Assembly (NCBI GenBank): GCA_003021705.1
Contig: PXRJ01000054.1
Coordinates: 1 to 64,000, forward strand
From: Halobacteriales archaeon QS_3_64_16
Lineage (GTDB): Archaea > Halobacteriota > Halobacteria > Halobacteriales > Halococcaceae
DNA: 64,000 bases
Direction of reading: 5' to 3'
Every line of letters starts with the position of its first letter. The first letter of the stretch is position 1. The position numbers and the translations under genes are program-made. The notes beneath the pieces were generated by a model. It was not told where the DNA came from, ran no database searches, and saw nothing but the letters and a program-made list of their open reading frames with translations. Below are positions 34,871 to 44,071 of the stretch, in pieces.

Positions 34871-35350
34871 TCAGTCCGTCGCGGGCGAGCGGGCCGTTCC
34901 ATCACTTTCGTCCTCATCGTTCTCTACGTCCGCAAGCGCCCACCGGATCACCTTCGCTTCGACGAGATCGCGGGTCTCGATCGCCTCGTCGGCGTCGTAC
35001 TCGGTGATCACACGGTCGCTTTCGGCGAGCAACCGGCGTTCGGTCGGCGATTGGTTCGGTTCCTCGCGCACGTCGTTGAGCAACGCCTCGAAGTCCTCGC
35101 GGATGTCGAAGGAGGCTCGCGCGACGTTACATCGTCCGAGGGGCCCCATCCCTATATCGAGCACGAGATCACAGACGAGCTCCCAGTCGCTCGCACAGAA
35201 GTGAATCGACACCTCTCCGATGATGTCGCGCCAGGCGATCGGCCCGGCGTTGTCCATGAGGGGCACGACCCTGGGCGGGAGATCGAGTCGAGCGACCGTA
35301 TCGCCGTTTCCACAGAGACAACACGGCATCTCCGTTTTGCCCGTGTACAT
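34871..35350 (-). CDS. Cysteine-containing conserved protein of unknown function
   Basis: 159 aa from ATG 35350; an ATG seven codons in (MPCCLCGNGD) is an alternative. C-C-x-x-C near the start and HFCASDWELVCD form a likely zinc-binding site. The C-terminal half is helical with DADEAIETRDLVEAKVIRWALA and an acidic tail. No family is recognised. It diverges from tyrS (35505), and its 5' extension to 35449 would overlap that promoter region. Confidence 0.6.
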   Translation of the reverse strand: MYTGKTEMPCCLCGNGDTVARLDLPPRVVPLMDNAGPIAWRDIIGEVSIHFCASDWELVCDLVLDIGMGPLGRCNVARASFDIREDFEALLNDVREEPNQSPTERRLLAESDRVITEYDADEAIETRDLVEAKVIRWALADVENDEDESDGTARSPATD

Positions 35351-35504
35351 ACTATTGTTAAGGGCCCCCGGACCAAAGGACCTGCCGGACGAAACGGGGA
35401 GAAGACGATCGACCGCGAGGCAGGTAGCTCCTGGGGACGGACGAGTCACCGATCCCGAGCGACGGGACCGGAAACCGTTTAACCGAACCCAGGCGATCTG
35501 GGCT

Positions 35505-36536
35505 ATGGACCGCGAGGAGCGCTACCGTCTCGTCGCGCGCAACACTGCCGAAATCGTTACCGAGGAGGAACTGGACTCGCTTCTCGATCGGGACCCGACG
35601 ATCTACATCGGCTACGCGCCGACCGGCGAGATGCACATCGGCCACTTCACCACGATCAGAAAGCTCGCTGACTTCCTGCAGGCAGGACTGGACGTGAAGG
35701 TCCTGATCGCCGACCTGCATGCTCACCTCGACGACGAGAAGAGTCCCTTCGATCTGCTGGACGCCCGGTCGGCGTACTATCGCGAGGCAATCGAAGGCAT
35801 GGTCGCAGCCGCCGGCGCGGATCCCAAGCAAGTCGAGTTCGTTCCAGGCCGGGAGTTCGAACTCTCCTCGGAGTACTCGCTCGATCTGTTGCGGATGGCC
35901 GCCGACACCACCGTCGCGCGAACGAGACGGGCGGGCAGCGAGGTCGTCCGTCAATCGGAGAACCCCACACTGGGTGGGTTGCTCTACCCGCTGCTCCAAT
36001 CGCTCGATGTCGCGGCACTGGAAGCCGACATCGCCTACGGGGGGATCGACCAACGGGGCATCTACATGCTGAGCCGCGAGGTGCTCCCCGAGCACGGCTA
36101 CGACGCCCCGGTCTGTCTGTTCGCCCCGCTGCTCTCGGGGCTGACCGGCGGGAAGATGAGTGCCTCCGAGGCGGGCTCGAGTATCACTATCACCGACGAT
36201 TCCGAGGCGGTCAAGCAGAAGGTCGCCGACGCCTACTGCCCCCAGGGTGAAGTAGAGGACAATGGCGTGCTCGAGTACCTCGAGTATCTGATCTTCCCGA
36301 TTCTCGACGAACGAAAGGACCCGTTCGTCATCGAACGCCCCGAGGAGTATGGTGGGAACGTGACCTACGAGGGCTATGCCGCGCTGGAAGCGGATTTCGT
36401 CTCGAAGGGGCTTCACCCCCAGGACCTGAAGACGGCGGCAGCGACCTACATCGACGAGGCCATCGCGCCGATCAGAGATCGCTTCGCCGATCGGCCCAAC
36501 CTCCTGATCGAGGCCTATCCCGAGACGTACGATTGA
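35505..36536 (+). CDS. tyrS: Tyrosyl-tRNA synthetase
   Basis: 343 aa, the compact archaeal type. It attaches tyrosine to tRNA-Tyr. Class I signatures: the HIGH motif at residues 44-47 (YAPTGEMHIGH) and KMSAS at 217-221. The tyrosine pocket is indicated by GYAPTGE and YPLLQSLDVAALEADIAYGGIDQRGIY. The ATG at 35505 (MDREERYRL) is the family start; the 95-codon upstream extension is a shadow. Confidence 0.96.
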   Translation: MDREERYRLVARNTAEIVTEEELDSLLDRDPTIYIGYAPTGEMHIGHFTTIRKLADFLQAGLDVKVLIADLHAHLDDEKSPFDLLDARSAYYREAIEGMVAAAGADPKQVEFVPGREFELSSEYSLDLLRMAADTTVARTRRAGSEVVRQSENPTLGGLLYPLLQSLDVAALEADIAYGGIDQRGIYMLSREVLPEHGYDAPVCLFAPLLSGLTGGKMSASEAGSSITITDDSEAVKQKVADAYCPQGEVEDNGVLEYLEYLIFPILDERKDPFVIERPEEYGGNVTYEGYAALEADFVSKGLHPQDLKTAAATYIDEAIAPIRDRFADRPNLLIEAYPETYD

Positions 36537-36598
36537 GCCGCTTTCGGGAACTACCGATCCACCGGCGTCGAGAAATGGTGAGCGTGACCGGAACCGTA

Positions 36599-37426
36599 CT
36601 ACTCGTCGGTCGTGTCGTCCGACGAGTCTTCGTCTCCGCTTTGGCTCTCGCCGCTCTCTTCTTCGACGTCCGTCTCAGCGTCGGCCTTCGGCGCTAATCC
36701 GGCGTTCCCGGCATTGGGCCCCTCGTCGGGATCGACGTCGGCGCTCGCCGTCGGATCGCCGTCCTCTCCTGTGTTCTCCGCGAGGTCGACGTCCTCGTCG
36801 CCGGCACTCCCGGCTCCGGCGGCATCCGCCGACTCCTCGTCCGCTTCGATCTCGCCGACGTCGACGCCGCTGCCGACCCCCTCGGTCTCACCGACGTCCT
36901 CAGCGTCCTCGATGCCAGGCCCTTCGCCTTCGGCAGCGGCCGGCCCGGCACCGACACCCGTGCCGACGGCATCGTCCGCGCCGATATCGGCCTCCGCCCC
37001 GGTCGGTGCGGTCACGCCCGTACCGGGTCCTTCGTCCCGCTCCCGGATGCGAGCCACGGGATCGCTCTCGCGGAGTCGGTTCACGCGGTCGTCCTCCTGA
37101 ATCCGGTCGACGGGGACGCGTTCTTCGACGCGGGCGGCGTAGTCGCTCTCGCGAGCTCGATCGATAGCCGCCTCGGTCTCCTCCTGGCGTCGAGTGAGCG
37201 CGACTGCGGCCCCGCCGAGAAGCGCCAGTCCGCCGAGCTGGAGAACCCACGAGCCGACCGAACGACCCGAGTCGGCCGCCGTCGCTTCGGTCTCATCAGT
37301 CGTCTCGCTTTCGTCCCGATGGAGCGCGTCGCTGACGTCCGCATCGGCGCTCTCTTGATCGGCCTCTTCTTCGTCGCCGCGATGGAGGTAGAACTCGACG
37401 AGTTTCAGCTTCGGTCTGTTTGCCAT
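36599..37426 (-). CDS. Single-pass, highly acidic membrane protein of unknown function
   Basis: 275 aa from ATG 37426 (MANRPKLKLVEFYLHRG). One membrane segment near residues 60-80 (SWVLQLGGLALLGGAAVAL), then an Arg/Asp-rich region with RARESDYAARVEERVPVDRIQEDDRVNRL-like repeats, and a long low-complexity C-terminal half of Gly, Ala, Asp and Glu. The very acidic tail is probably disordered. No family is recognised. Its end lies 62 nt from tyrS, with which it is convergent. Confidence 0.6.
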   Translation of the reverse strand: MANRPKLKLVEFYLHRGDEEEADQESADADVSDALHRDESETTDETEATAADSGRSVGSWVLQLGGLALLGGAAVALTRRQEETEAAIDRARESDYAARVEERVPVDRIQEDDRVNRLRESDPVARIRERDEGPGTGVTAPTGAEADIGADDAVGTGVGAGPAAAEGEGPGIEDAEDVGETEGVGSGVDVGEIEADEESADAAGAGSAGDEDVDLAENTGEDGDPTASADVDPDEGPNAGNAGLAPKADAETDVEEESGESQSGDEDSSDDTTDE

Positions 37427-37740
37427 ACCCTGCGGTGGCGGGCGTCGAGCACTTATGGGTTCTGCCGCCACGGAGCGGTTCGTCCGTGCGTGCAGGTATC
37501 ACACCGTTCTCAGCCGTGGTTCCCATCAGCGATCGATTCCCGGTCGGTTCGCCGGACGACGGCTCCTGTCCCAACGATCAGTCTGATGACGTCGGTGTTA
37601 TCTGGTTACCGTCGCGCTACGGAACGGATATACGTGCTCGTCAGCTGAGTCGAAGCCGTCGTGCAACCGATACTCGACTCCGAGTTCGATCCCAGTCCCC
37701 GTATCGTTCGTCGATCAGAGGCCTCGCCGGAGAGTCGCCG

Positions 37741-38112
37741 ATGAGACCCACCGGACTCGGCCGGCTGCTCTTCGGTGGCGTGCTCGCGTTCAACGGAATC
37801 AATCACTTCCAGAACGCCGAGGAGATGACCGGCTACGCCGACTCGAAGGGCATCCCGGCCGCGGACCTCGCCGTCCCGGTCTCGGGCGGTCAGTTGTTGT
37901 TCGGCGGTCTGGGGATCGTCCTCTGGCGACTCCCTCGACTCGCTGCCGGTGCGATCGCGACCTTCCTCGCGGTCACGACGCCGACGATGCACGACTTCTG
38001 GAACGCCGAGGAGGAAGCTAAGCAGGACGAGATGATTCACTTCCTCAAGAACGTCGTCATGCTCGGCGGGGCACTCTCCTTGCTCTCGGTTGCGGACGAC
38101 GACGCCGAATAG
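37741..38112 (+). CDS. DoxX family membrane protein
   Basis: 123 aa with four membrane segments. The DoxX pattern: GRLLFGGVLAFNGINHFQN at the N-terminus, LAVPVSGGQLLFGGLGIVLWRL in the middle, then HDFWNAEEEAKQDEMIHFLKNVVMLGGAL. The family includes subunits tied to quinone/thiosulfate chemistry, but most members, including this one, are of unknown function. The ATG at 37741 was chosen because the family starts there. Confidence 0.85.
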   Translation: MRPTGLGRLLFGGVLAFNGINHFQNAEEMTGYADSKGIPAADLAVPVSGGQLLFGGLGIVLWRLPRLAAGAIATFLAVTTPTMHDFWNAEEEAKQDEMIHFLKNVVMLGGALSLLSVADDDAE

Positions 38113-38264
38113 GGGAATAGAGTGAGTTCGCCCGACCAGTCCGTTGGCTCGCCGTGTCGCTTCACAGCGATGCCCGTCTCGTCGGTATGTAGTACCCGCC
38201 GCGAGATCGCAGTGACACAGCTGTAACTGGGGGCGTTTTGTTCCTCGCGAGCGTACTTGTTAGT

Positions 38265-38921
38265 ATGACGATCGACCGAGCGGATCAGGACCGAGAGCAG
38301 GACCCCGACGCCGAGCGCGCGCCGATCGACGCCGCCCCACCGGACAGTGCAATCTCGGTGACCGGTACCGACCATATCACGCTCATCGGCTCGAACGAGG
38401 AGGACACAATTGCCTACTACCGCGACGTGCTCGGCATGCCCCTCGTGCTGCGCCAGCCCAATCTCGACGACCCCAGTTCGACCCATCTGTTCTTCGATAC
38501 TGGCGACGGGCGGATTCTCACCTTTTTCGTCGGCGACTACTCGTCGGATCGGACACCGCAGCGACCCGGGATCGGCGCGGTCCATCACATCGCCTTCCAA
38601 CTCGATCCCGAGGAGTTCGAGGAAACCAAAGCCTCCCTCCGCGAAGCGGGCCATCGCTTCAGCGAGTTCGACCGCGGGGCCTTCCATTCGCTGTATACCC
38701 GCGATCACAACGGCCTGACGATCGAACTCGCGACCGACAAGTACGAAATCCCCGACGACCGCCGGGGCGAGGTGCTCGCGGCGGCCCATCACCATCGCGT
38801 CGAAGCCGGAGCGGAGTACGTCGACGACGAGGACTTAGAAGCCGCCTTGGAGGAACTGGACATGCCGATCGAGCGATACGACCTGCCCGAGGCGGCGAGT
38901 GGGGCCGGCGCAGGGAACTGA
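38265..38921 (+). CDS. VOC family (glyoxalase/dioxygenase superfamily) protein
   Basis: 218 aa. After a 30-residue acidic leader comes VTGTDHITLIGSNEEDTIAYYRDVLGMPLV with the first metal-ligand His, then GAVHHIAFQ with the second, and the Glu in GLTIELATD, the typical three-strand metal site of VOC enzymes. Could be a glyoxalase-like or extradiol dioxygenase-like enzyme; the substrate is unknown. ATG 38265 was chosen; an extension to 38238 is possible. Confidence 0.85.
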   Translation: MTIDRADQDREQDPDAERAPIDAAPPDSAISVTGTDHITLIGSNEEDTIAYYRDVLGMPLVLRQPNLDDPSSTHLFFDTGDGRILTFFVGDYSSDRTPQRPGIGAVHHIAFQLDPEEFEETKASLREAGHRFSEFDRGAFHSLYTRDHNGLTIELATDKYEIPDDRRGEVLAAAHHHRVEAGAEYVDDEDLEAALEELDMPIERYDLPEAASGAGAGN

Positions 38922-39103
38922 GGAATTCGGGCGTCTCCCGGTAGCCGGATCGCTGATTCGGGACCTGCGTACTGGAAGACACACCGTCCGACCAGCTCGA
39001 CGAACGCTGCTCGTCGAGCGATCGAGTCCATCCGGGAGAACGCCGCGTGTGCTCGCGCCGTCGTCCCGAAAACAAATATACTTCGCCGGACAACGGACGA
39101 CCG

Positions 39104-40192
39104 ATGCTGTTGGTCCTCTGTGTGGACCTCGACGACGATCTCGGTCGCAAGGCGGGCGTCGAGACGCCCGTGATCGGCCGCGAGGCCGTCGAGTCCGCGG
39201 CAGTCGCGCTCGCCACTGTCGATCCGGAGGACTCCGATGCAAACGTGCTGTTCGAGGGGATCCACCTCTACGAGACGATTGAAGACGAAACCGTCGAGGT
39301 GGCCGCTGTCACCGGCACTGATGGGGGCGATGTCGCGGCCAACCGGGAAGTAGGCAGAGAGGTCGATACGGTACTCGCGAGCCTCGCGACCGGCGAGGAC
39401 GTTCGGGCACTAGTAGTCACCGACGGCGCCCAGGACGAATCGGTGATCCCGGTGATCCGCTCGCGTGTCGCCATCGACGGCGTTCGCCGGGTGGTCGTCC
39501 GCCAGGCCCAGAACCTAGAATCGGTGTACTACACCACTAAACAGGTGCTCGACGACCCCGAGACCCGGGGGACGGTTCTCGTTCCCCTCGGGATACTACT
39601 ACTCATCTACCCGATCGCGATCGTCGCGGACTACTACGGCGTGACCGGCGCGGTCGTCTTTGGGCTCACCTCCGCCCTGTTGGGTTTGTACGTCCTCTTC
39701 CGAGGGCTCGCGCTCGAGGAACGCCTCGATTCCTTCGCCGAGCGCGTTCGCTCGGGGCTGTTCGCCGGCCGCGTGGTACTGACGACCTACGTGGTCGCCG
39801 CCGCGTTGCTGGTGATCGGCGGGGTCAGTGGCGTCGAGCTCGCGGAGGGACCCGGGGGAGCGAGCGGCGGCGACCCTAGCGCGGCACTGCTCATCGCGGC
39901 GCTCGTCCGCGGGTCGGTGACCTGGTTCGCCGCCGCGGGCGTGACCGCGAGCCTTGGGCGCGTCGTCGACGAGTACCTCGCCGATCGCTTCGAGTGGCGC
40001 TACCTGAATGCTCCCTTCTACGTGCTCTCGATCGCGGTCGTGCTCTATTTCGTCAGTGGCTACTTCCTCGGGAGCGTCCGGCTCGATACGCTGGCCGCGG
40101 CGCTCACCGGCGGCACCTTACTCGGCCTCGCGAGTACACTTGCCTTCGCTATCGCCGAATCGCGGTTCCCGCGTAGGCCGGAACCGACCTGA
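39104..40192 (+). CDS. DUF373 family membrane protein
   Basis: 362 aa. A soluble N-terminal domain (LLVLCVDLDDDLGRKAGVETPVIGREAVE, a strand with an Asp triplet) of about 140 residues contains VTDGAQDESVIPVIRSR. Six or so membrane segments follow from about residue 155 (VLVPLGILLLIYPIAIV, GLTSALLGLYVLFRGL, others) to the end. This is the archaeal DUF373 pattern; function unknown. Confidence 0.85.
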   Translation: MLLVLCVDLDDDLGRKAGVETPVIGREAVESAAVALATVDPEDSDANVLFEGIHLYETIEDETVEVAAVTGTDGGDVAANREVGREVDTVLASLATGEDVRALVVTDGAQDESVIPVIRSRVAIDGVRRVVVRQAQNLESVYYTTKQVLDDPETRGTVLVPLGILLLIYPIAIVADYYGVTGAVVFGLTSALLGLYVLFRGLALEERLDSFAERVRSGLFAGRVVLTTYVVAAALLVIGGVSGVELAEGPGGASGGDPSAALLIAALVRGSVTWFAAAGVTASLGRVVDEYLADRFEWRYLNAPFYVLSIAVVLYFVSGYFLGSVRLDTLAAALTGGTLLGLASTLAFAIAESRFPRRPEPT

Positions 40193-40270
40193 AGTGGGTC
40201 TTCGAACACTAGGTTCGAGTATCGGCCCGCGGTCGATCGACCTTTCCGAGCGCCGATCCTAAATCGAATC

Positions 40271-40864
40271 ATGTCGGTGAGGACCAGCGGCGTCTACCGG
40301 GTGCTACGGAGCCCGCGCGACCAGGAGGAGTTACTCTTACTTGACGTTTCGAGTACTGACCCGACCTACGTGCCAAGCGAGGGCTACGAAGAGCCCTTTC
40401 AGGAGCGAGTCGACGGTCTCGAACCCGGCAACCGTATCGAGGCGACAGTCGAGTGGGACCCGGAAGGCAGTCCCCGGCTCGGTGAGTTCGAGGTGCTGAC
40501 ACGCACCTACATCGAGTTCATCGACGGCGCGACGGGAATCTTCGAGGCCGCCCACGAGACCGCAGAAGAGGCGGCCATGGAGGGCGAAGCGATGAACTCT
40601 CGGGTCACTAAAAGTACCGACAACGAGGACAACGGCGTCGTCTACACCTTCGCGAAACAGACCGGCGAACGCGATCTCTACGAGGAATTCGAGGAGGGAA
40701 TCACCCCGCTCGAACCGCTGATCGCCCGCCTCGGGGAGGGCGGTGCCGATCCGCCGTATGATGTTTTCGTGATCCGCCCGGCCGAGGAGTCGTTCGTGAT
40801 CGTCTACCTCGCGCTCGAACGCGAGGGGTTGCTCGCCCGGACCGTTCGGGATACCTACGGCTGA
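40271..40864 (+). CDS. DUF6663-like conserved haloarchaeal protein
   Basis: 197 aa, acidic. GVYRVLRSPRDQEELLLLDV, then ATVEWDPEGSPRLGEFEVLTRTYIEFIDG, TGIFEAAHETAEEA and NGVVYTFAKQTGERDLYEEFEEG. I believe this is the haloarchaeal DUF6663 family; function unknown. It follows the DUF373 gene in the same direction and is convergent with thiL by a 16-nt gap. Confidence 0.7.
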   Translation: MSVRTSGVYRVLRSPRDQEELLLLDVSSTDPTYVPSEGYEEPFQERVDGLEPGNRIEATVEWDPEGSPRLGEFEVLTRTYIEFIDGATGIFEAAHETAEEAAMEGEAMNSRVTKSTDNEDNGVVYTFAKQTGERDLYEEFEEGITPLEPLIARLGEGGADPPYDVFVIRPAEESFVIVYLALEREGLLARTVRDTYG

Positions 40865-40880
40865 GACGCCGCGACGCGAC

Positions 40881-41759
40881 CTACCCGTGATCGTAGCCAC
40901 GATCGGCCAGCGAGTCGCCGTCGAGCGTTATTTCCTCCTCAACAGCACGGCCGATCGGCCGCACGTCGACTGGGAACGAGGTGGATTCGACGGTCTCGAT
41001 CTCGTCTTCTGGAACAGTGAACAGGAGTTCGAAGTCCTCGCCGAAGGTGGTGCCCAGCTCGCGGGCGTCCTCGGGGTCGGTGAGGCCCTCTAAGCGCTCG
41101 TCGATCGGAAGGGGCGATTCGAGCGCGAGTCCACAGTTACTCGCTTCGGCCAGCTGGTGGGCCGATCGCGCGAGCCCGTCGCTGCTATCCATCATCGCAC
41201 TCGCCGAGGGGGCGATCGCGACGCCCGCCTCGACGCGCGGTGAAAAGCGAAACAGGTCGTTCGCCCGCTCGAGTTCACCAGCGTTGAACAGCCGGAGCGC
41301 GGCGGCGCTTCGCCCGAGCGTGCCAGTGAGATAGACCGTATCACCGGGCTGTGCACCCGACCGATAGACTGGCTCGTCGACTTCGCCGAGTGCCGTCGTC
41401 GCGACGGTAAACTCCTCGTGGGCGTCGAGATCGCCGCCGACGTACTCCGCGCCGACGGCAGTACAGACCTCTTTCGCACCCGCGAGGAACTCGGATAGCT
41501 CCCTTTCCTCGAGGGTCGGCGCGCCATACGCCGCCACCGCCGCGACAGCCTCCGCACCCATCGCCGCGAGATCGGAGAGGGAAGCGCCGACCGATCGCCA
41601 GCCGGCGGTATAGCGACTGGTCCCCGCGGGAAAGTCGGTGTTCGCGTGTAGCATGTCGGTCGTGAGCACGTTCTCACCGACGACCGCCGCGTCATCACCC
41701 GCGGCCGGCAGCGACGCCGCGATCGACTCCAGCGCATCCCGTTCGCCTATCCTGACCAT
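40881..41759 (-). CDS. thiL: Thiamine-monophosphate kinase
   Basis: 292 aa from ATG 41759. It phosphorylates thiamine phosphate to the diphosphate, the last step of coenzyme synthesis. Motifs: DDAAVVG near the start, TTDMLHANTDFP, GWRSVGASLSDLAAMGA, EYVGGDLDAHEE, MMDSSDGLA and GEDFELLFTVPE. Upstream of this ATG the frame continues into a decayed MFS gene fragment, so the 5' extension to 41849 was not accepted. Confidence 0.92.
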   Translation of the reverse strand: MVRIGERDALESIAASLPAAGDDAAVVGENVLTTDMLHANTDFPAGTSRYTAGWRSVGASLSDLAAMGAEAVAAVAAYGAPTLEERELSEFLAGAKEVCTAVGAEYVGGDLDAHEEFTVATTALGEVDEPVYRSGAQPGDTVYLTGTLGRSAAALRLFNAGELERANDLFRFSPRVEAGVAIAPSASAMMDSSDGLARSAHQLAEASNCGLALESPLPIDERLEGLTDPEDARELGTTFGEDFELLFTVPEDEIETVESTSFPVDVRPIGRAVEEEITLDGDSLADRGYDHG

Positions 41760-41769
41760 ACGGCCTGTC

Positions 41770-42060
41770 CTACGGGATCGATACCCCCTGAGAGTTGTTA
41801 TCCGAGTACCGCGATCGAACGCGTCGGCGACGGGGAACACGATCGACACCGTGATCGATGTGATCCTGGGCGAGCGTGAAGCCGGTCGTATACATGCCGA
41901 TTACGAACCCGGCACCGACCGTTACCCCGAAGATCGTCGCGCCGGACGGATCGAGTACGTTGATATACGACGGCAACAGAGTAACGAGGGTTATAAACCC
42001 GAACCCGTCGGCGAACCGTGTGGAATAGAGGACCCAGAACTGCACCCGGTCGTCGTTCAC
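41770..42060 (-). pseudogene. Truncated MFS transporter remnant
   Basis: From GTG 42060 the frame reads as the first two membrane segments of an MFS transporter (FWVLYSTRFADGFGFITLVTLLPSY, then GATIFGVTVGAGFVIGMYTTGFTLAQ), then loses sense. A shifted frame gives IVFPVADAFDRGTRITTLRGY, which looks like the loop and motif after helix 3 (GDRFDKR-type), and this runs into the start of thiL. The rest of the transporter is missing, so this is a deletion remnant. Confidence 0.6.
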
Positions 42061-42353
42061 GACGGTCGTCGCGGCGACCGAGCGAAAGCGGTTTCGAAAC
42101 GACCACTACGGGGGATCGCTCTTTAGTTCCGACACACAGCCGGCGATCACTACGGGGATCGTGGTATCGATTCAGCGCCGGGTCGAGGAAGGAAGACGAT
42201 CGAAGTGCCGTTACAGCGGCTGCTCGCTTCGATCGAACTGCATGGCAGACTCCTCACCAGGGGACCGACAACCCCGACTCGCCGACCTCGGTCGTGTGCG
42301 TCATGAGTCCGTTCCGGAGGGTTCAAGCGGGGTACCGTCGTTAGCCGGGCACA

Positions 42354-43382
42354 ATGGACGGCGACCTCAGAGCGACGATCGTCGGCTTCCTCGGGGCGCT
42401 CGTCGTCCTTGGGGCGCTGTTCTGGTTCGTCGGGATCGGTGACGTCCTCACGATTCTCGCGGGTGCTCGAACGAGCGTGCTCGTCGGGGTCGGTCTGGTC
42501 GCGATCGCCTGGCTCTCGGCGTGGGGGCTGTCCTTGCGCACCGTATTGGGAGCGCTTGGGGCGACGATCACCGCGCCGATGGCCGTACTGGTCTATGCAG
42601 CGGCGACGTTCGCGAACAACGTCACGCCCTTCGGCCAGGCCGGCGGCGAACCCATTTCAGCCCTCCTCATCTCGCGGGCCTCGCGCAGCGAGTACGAGAC
42701 GGGGCTGGCGGCGATCGCGAGCGTCGACGCGCTCAACTTCGTGCCTTCGACGATGCTCGCACTCGTGGGCGTGAGTTACTTCGCCGCGACGATCACGCTC
42801 GGGCGCCAACTCGAGTTCGCCGCCGCCGCCGTCGTCGGGATTGCGATTGCCCTCCCGGTCGGAGCCTTTCTGGGCTGGCGCCACCGCTATGACATCGAGG
42901 CTCGAGCGATCGAGGTGCTCACGCCGCTGTTTCAGGGGGTGGGCCGACTCGTTCCATGGCGGTCGCCGCCGGAAGCGAGCGCGCTCGAAGCGCGGATCGA
43001 GGGTTTTTTTACTTCGGTCGATCGGGTCGCCGGCAACCGGGAGGCACTGGCGCTCGCGCTCGGCTTTTCCCTCTTGGGATGGATCGGGCTCGCGATCTCG
43101 CTGTGGCTCTCGCTTTTCGCGCTGGGGATCACGACGGCCTTTGCGGCCGTACTCGTGGTGATCCCCGTCGGGGCGATCGCCGGCATCACGCCGCTGCCGG
43201 GCGGATTGGGCGGCGTCGAGTTCGTCCTCGTCACACTCCTGGTCGCCACGACGGGCGTCGATCTCGCGACCGCGACCGCCGCCGTCACGATCCACCGAGG
43301 GGCGACCTACATGCTACCGACGATCGTCGGCGGCGGCACCGCTGCGGCACTCGGCGTGACTCGTCGTAATAGCAAGGCCTAG
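42354..43382 (+). CDS. UPF0104 / lysylphosphatidylglycerol synthase-type membrane protein
   Basis: 342 aa with eight or so membrane segments and the UPF0104 patterns LRTVLGALG, ANNVTPFGQAGGEPISALLISR, and the C-terminal PVGAIAGITPLPGGLGGVEFVLVTLL. Proteins of this family are flippase- or AglD-like membrane components for lipid-linked substrates; no enzymatic partner is adjacent. It follows a 290-nt gene-free gap and precedes eS19. Confidence 0.85.
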   Translation: MDGDLRATIVGFLGALVVLGALFWFVGIGDVLTILAGARTSVLVGVGLVAIAWLSAWGLSLRTVLGALGATITAPMAVLVYAAATFANNVTPFGQAGGEPISALLISRASRSEYETGLAAIASVDALNFVPSTMLALVGVSYFAATITLGRQLEFAAAAVVGIAIALPVGAFLGWRHRYDIEARAIEVLTPLFQGVGRLVPWRSPPEASALEARIEGFFTSVDRVAGNREALALALGFSLLGWIGLAISLWLSLFALGITTAFAAVLVVIPVGAIAGITPLPGGLGGVEFVLVTLLVATTGVDLATATAAVTIHRGATYMLPTIVGGGTAAALGVTRRNSKA

Positions 43383-43539
43383 CCACGTTACTGGGATCGG
43401 CGAAGACACGACGGCTACCCGGAACGATCGTCGGTCGTGGTCCGGTGGTCCGCTCTGGAACCACCGCGCTCCCGGGGGGAGGTCGGTCCGCGGAGACGAA
43501 GCCGACGGGGTTAAGTTTCGCCGCCGGGCTATCCCAACC

Positions 43540-43995
43540 ATGACGACGTTCTACGACGTTCCAGCCGAAGATCTCTACGACGCGCTCGCCGACCGCCTCG
43601 CCGAGGACTTAGAGACCCCGTCCTGGGCGACCTTCGCGAAGACGGGCGTCGGCCGGGAGCTGCCGCCCGAACAGGCCGATTTCTGGGAGCGACGGGCCGC
43701 GAGCGTGCTCAGGAAGGTCGCCGAATCCGGCCCCATCGGTGTCGAGCGTCTGCGCAGCGAGTACGGCAGCACGAAACAGGGCTCGACACGCTATCGCACC
43801 GCGCCGCCGCGCTCCTCGTCGGGCAGCGGGAAGATCGTCCGGACACTCCTCCAGCAGTTGGGCGAGGTCGGCTACGTCGAGCGCGCCGAGGGCGAGGGTC
43901 GGCGAATCTCCGGCGAGGGCCGAGCGCTGCTCGACGAGGTCGCAAGCGAGGTCATCGAGGATCTCGACCGCCCGGAACTCGAACGCTACGCCTAA
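43540..43995 (+). CDS. rps19e: Ribosomal protein eS19
   Basis: 151 aa, normal length. It belongs to the small-subunit head. TTFYDVPAEDLYDALADRLAEDL, the TPSWATFAKTGVGRELPPEQADFWERRAASVLRKVA segment and YGSTKQGSTRYRTAPPRSSSGSGKIVRTLLQQLGEVGYVE are the eS19 family signatures. In many archaea it is followed by the PDCD5 gene; here a PhzF gene lies between them. Confidence 0.96.
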   Translation: MTTFYDVPAEDLYDALADRLAEDLETPSWATFAKTGVGRELPPEQADFWERRAASVLRKVAESGPIGVERLRSEYGSTKQGSTRYRTAPPRSSSGSGKIVRTLLQQLGEVGYVERAEGEGRRISGEGRALLDEVASEVIEDLDRPELERYA

Positions 43996-44071
43996 CGGGT
44001 CCTGGAACACCACCGACACCGAACGTTGAGGAACACGGCAGTTTTCACCGCCCCGAACCGATTAGCCAGGT

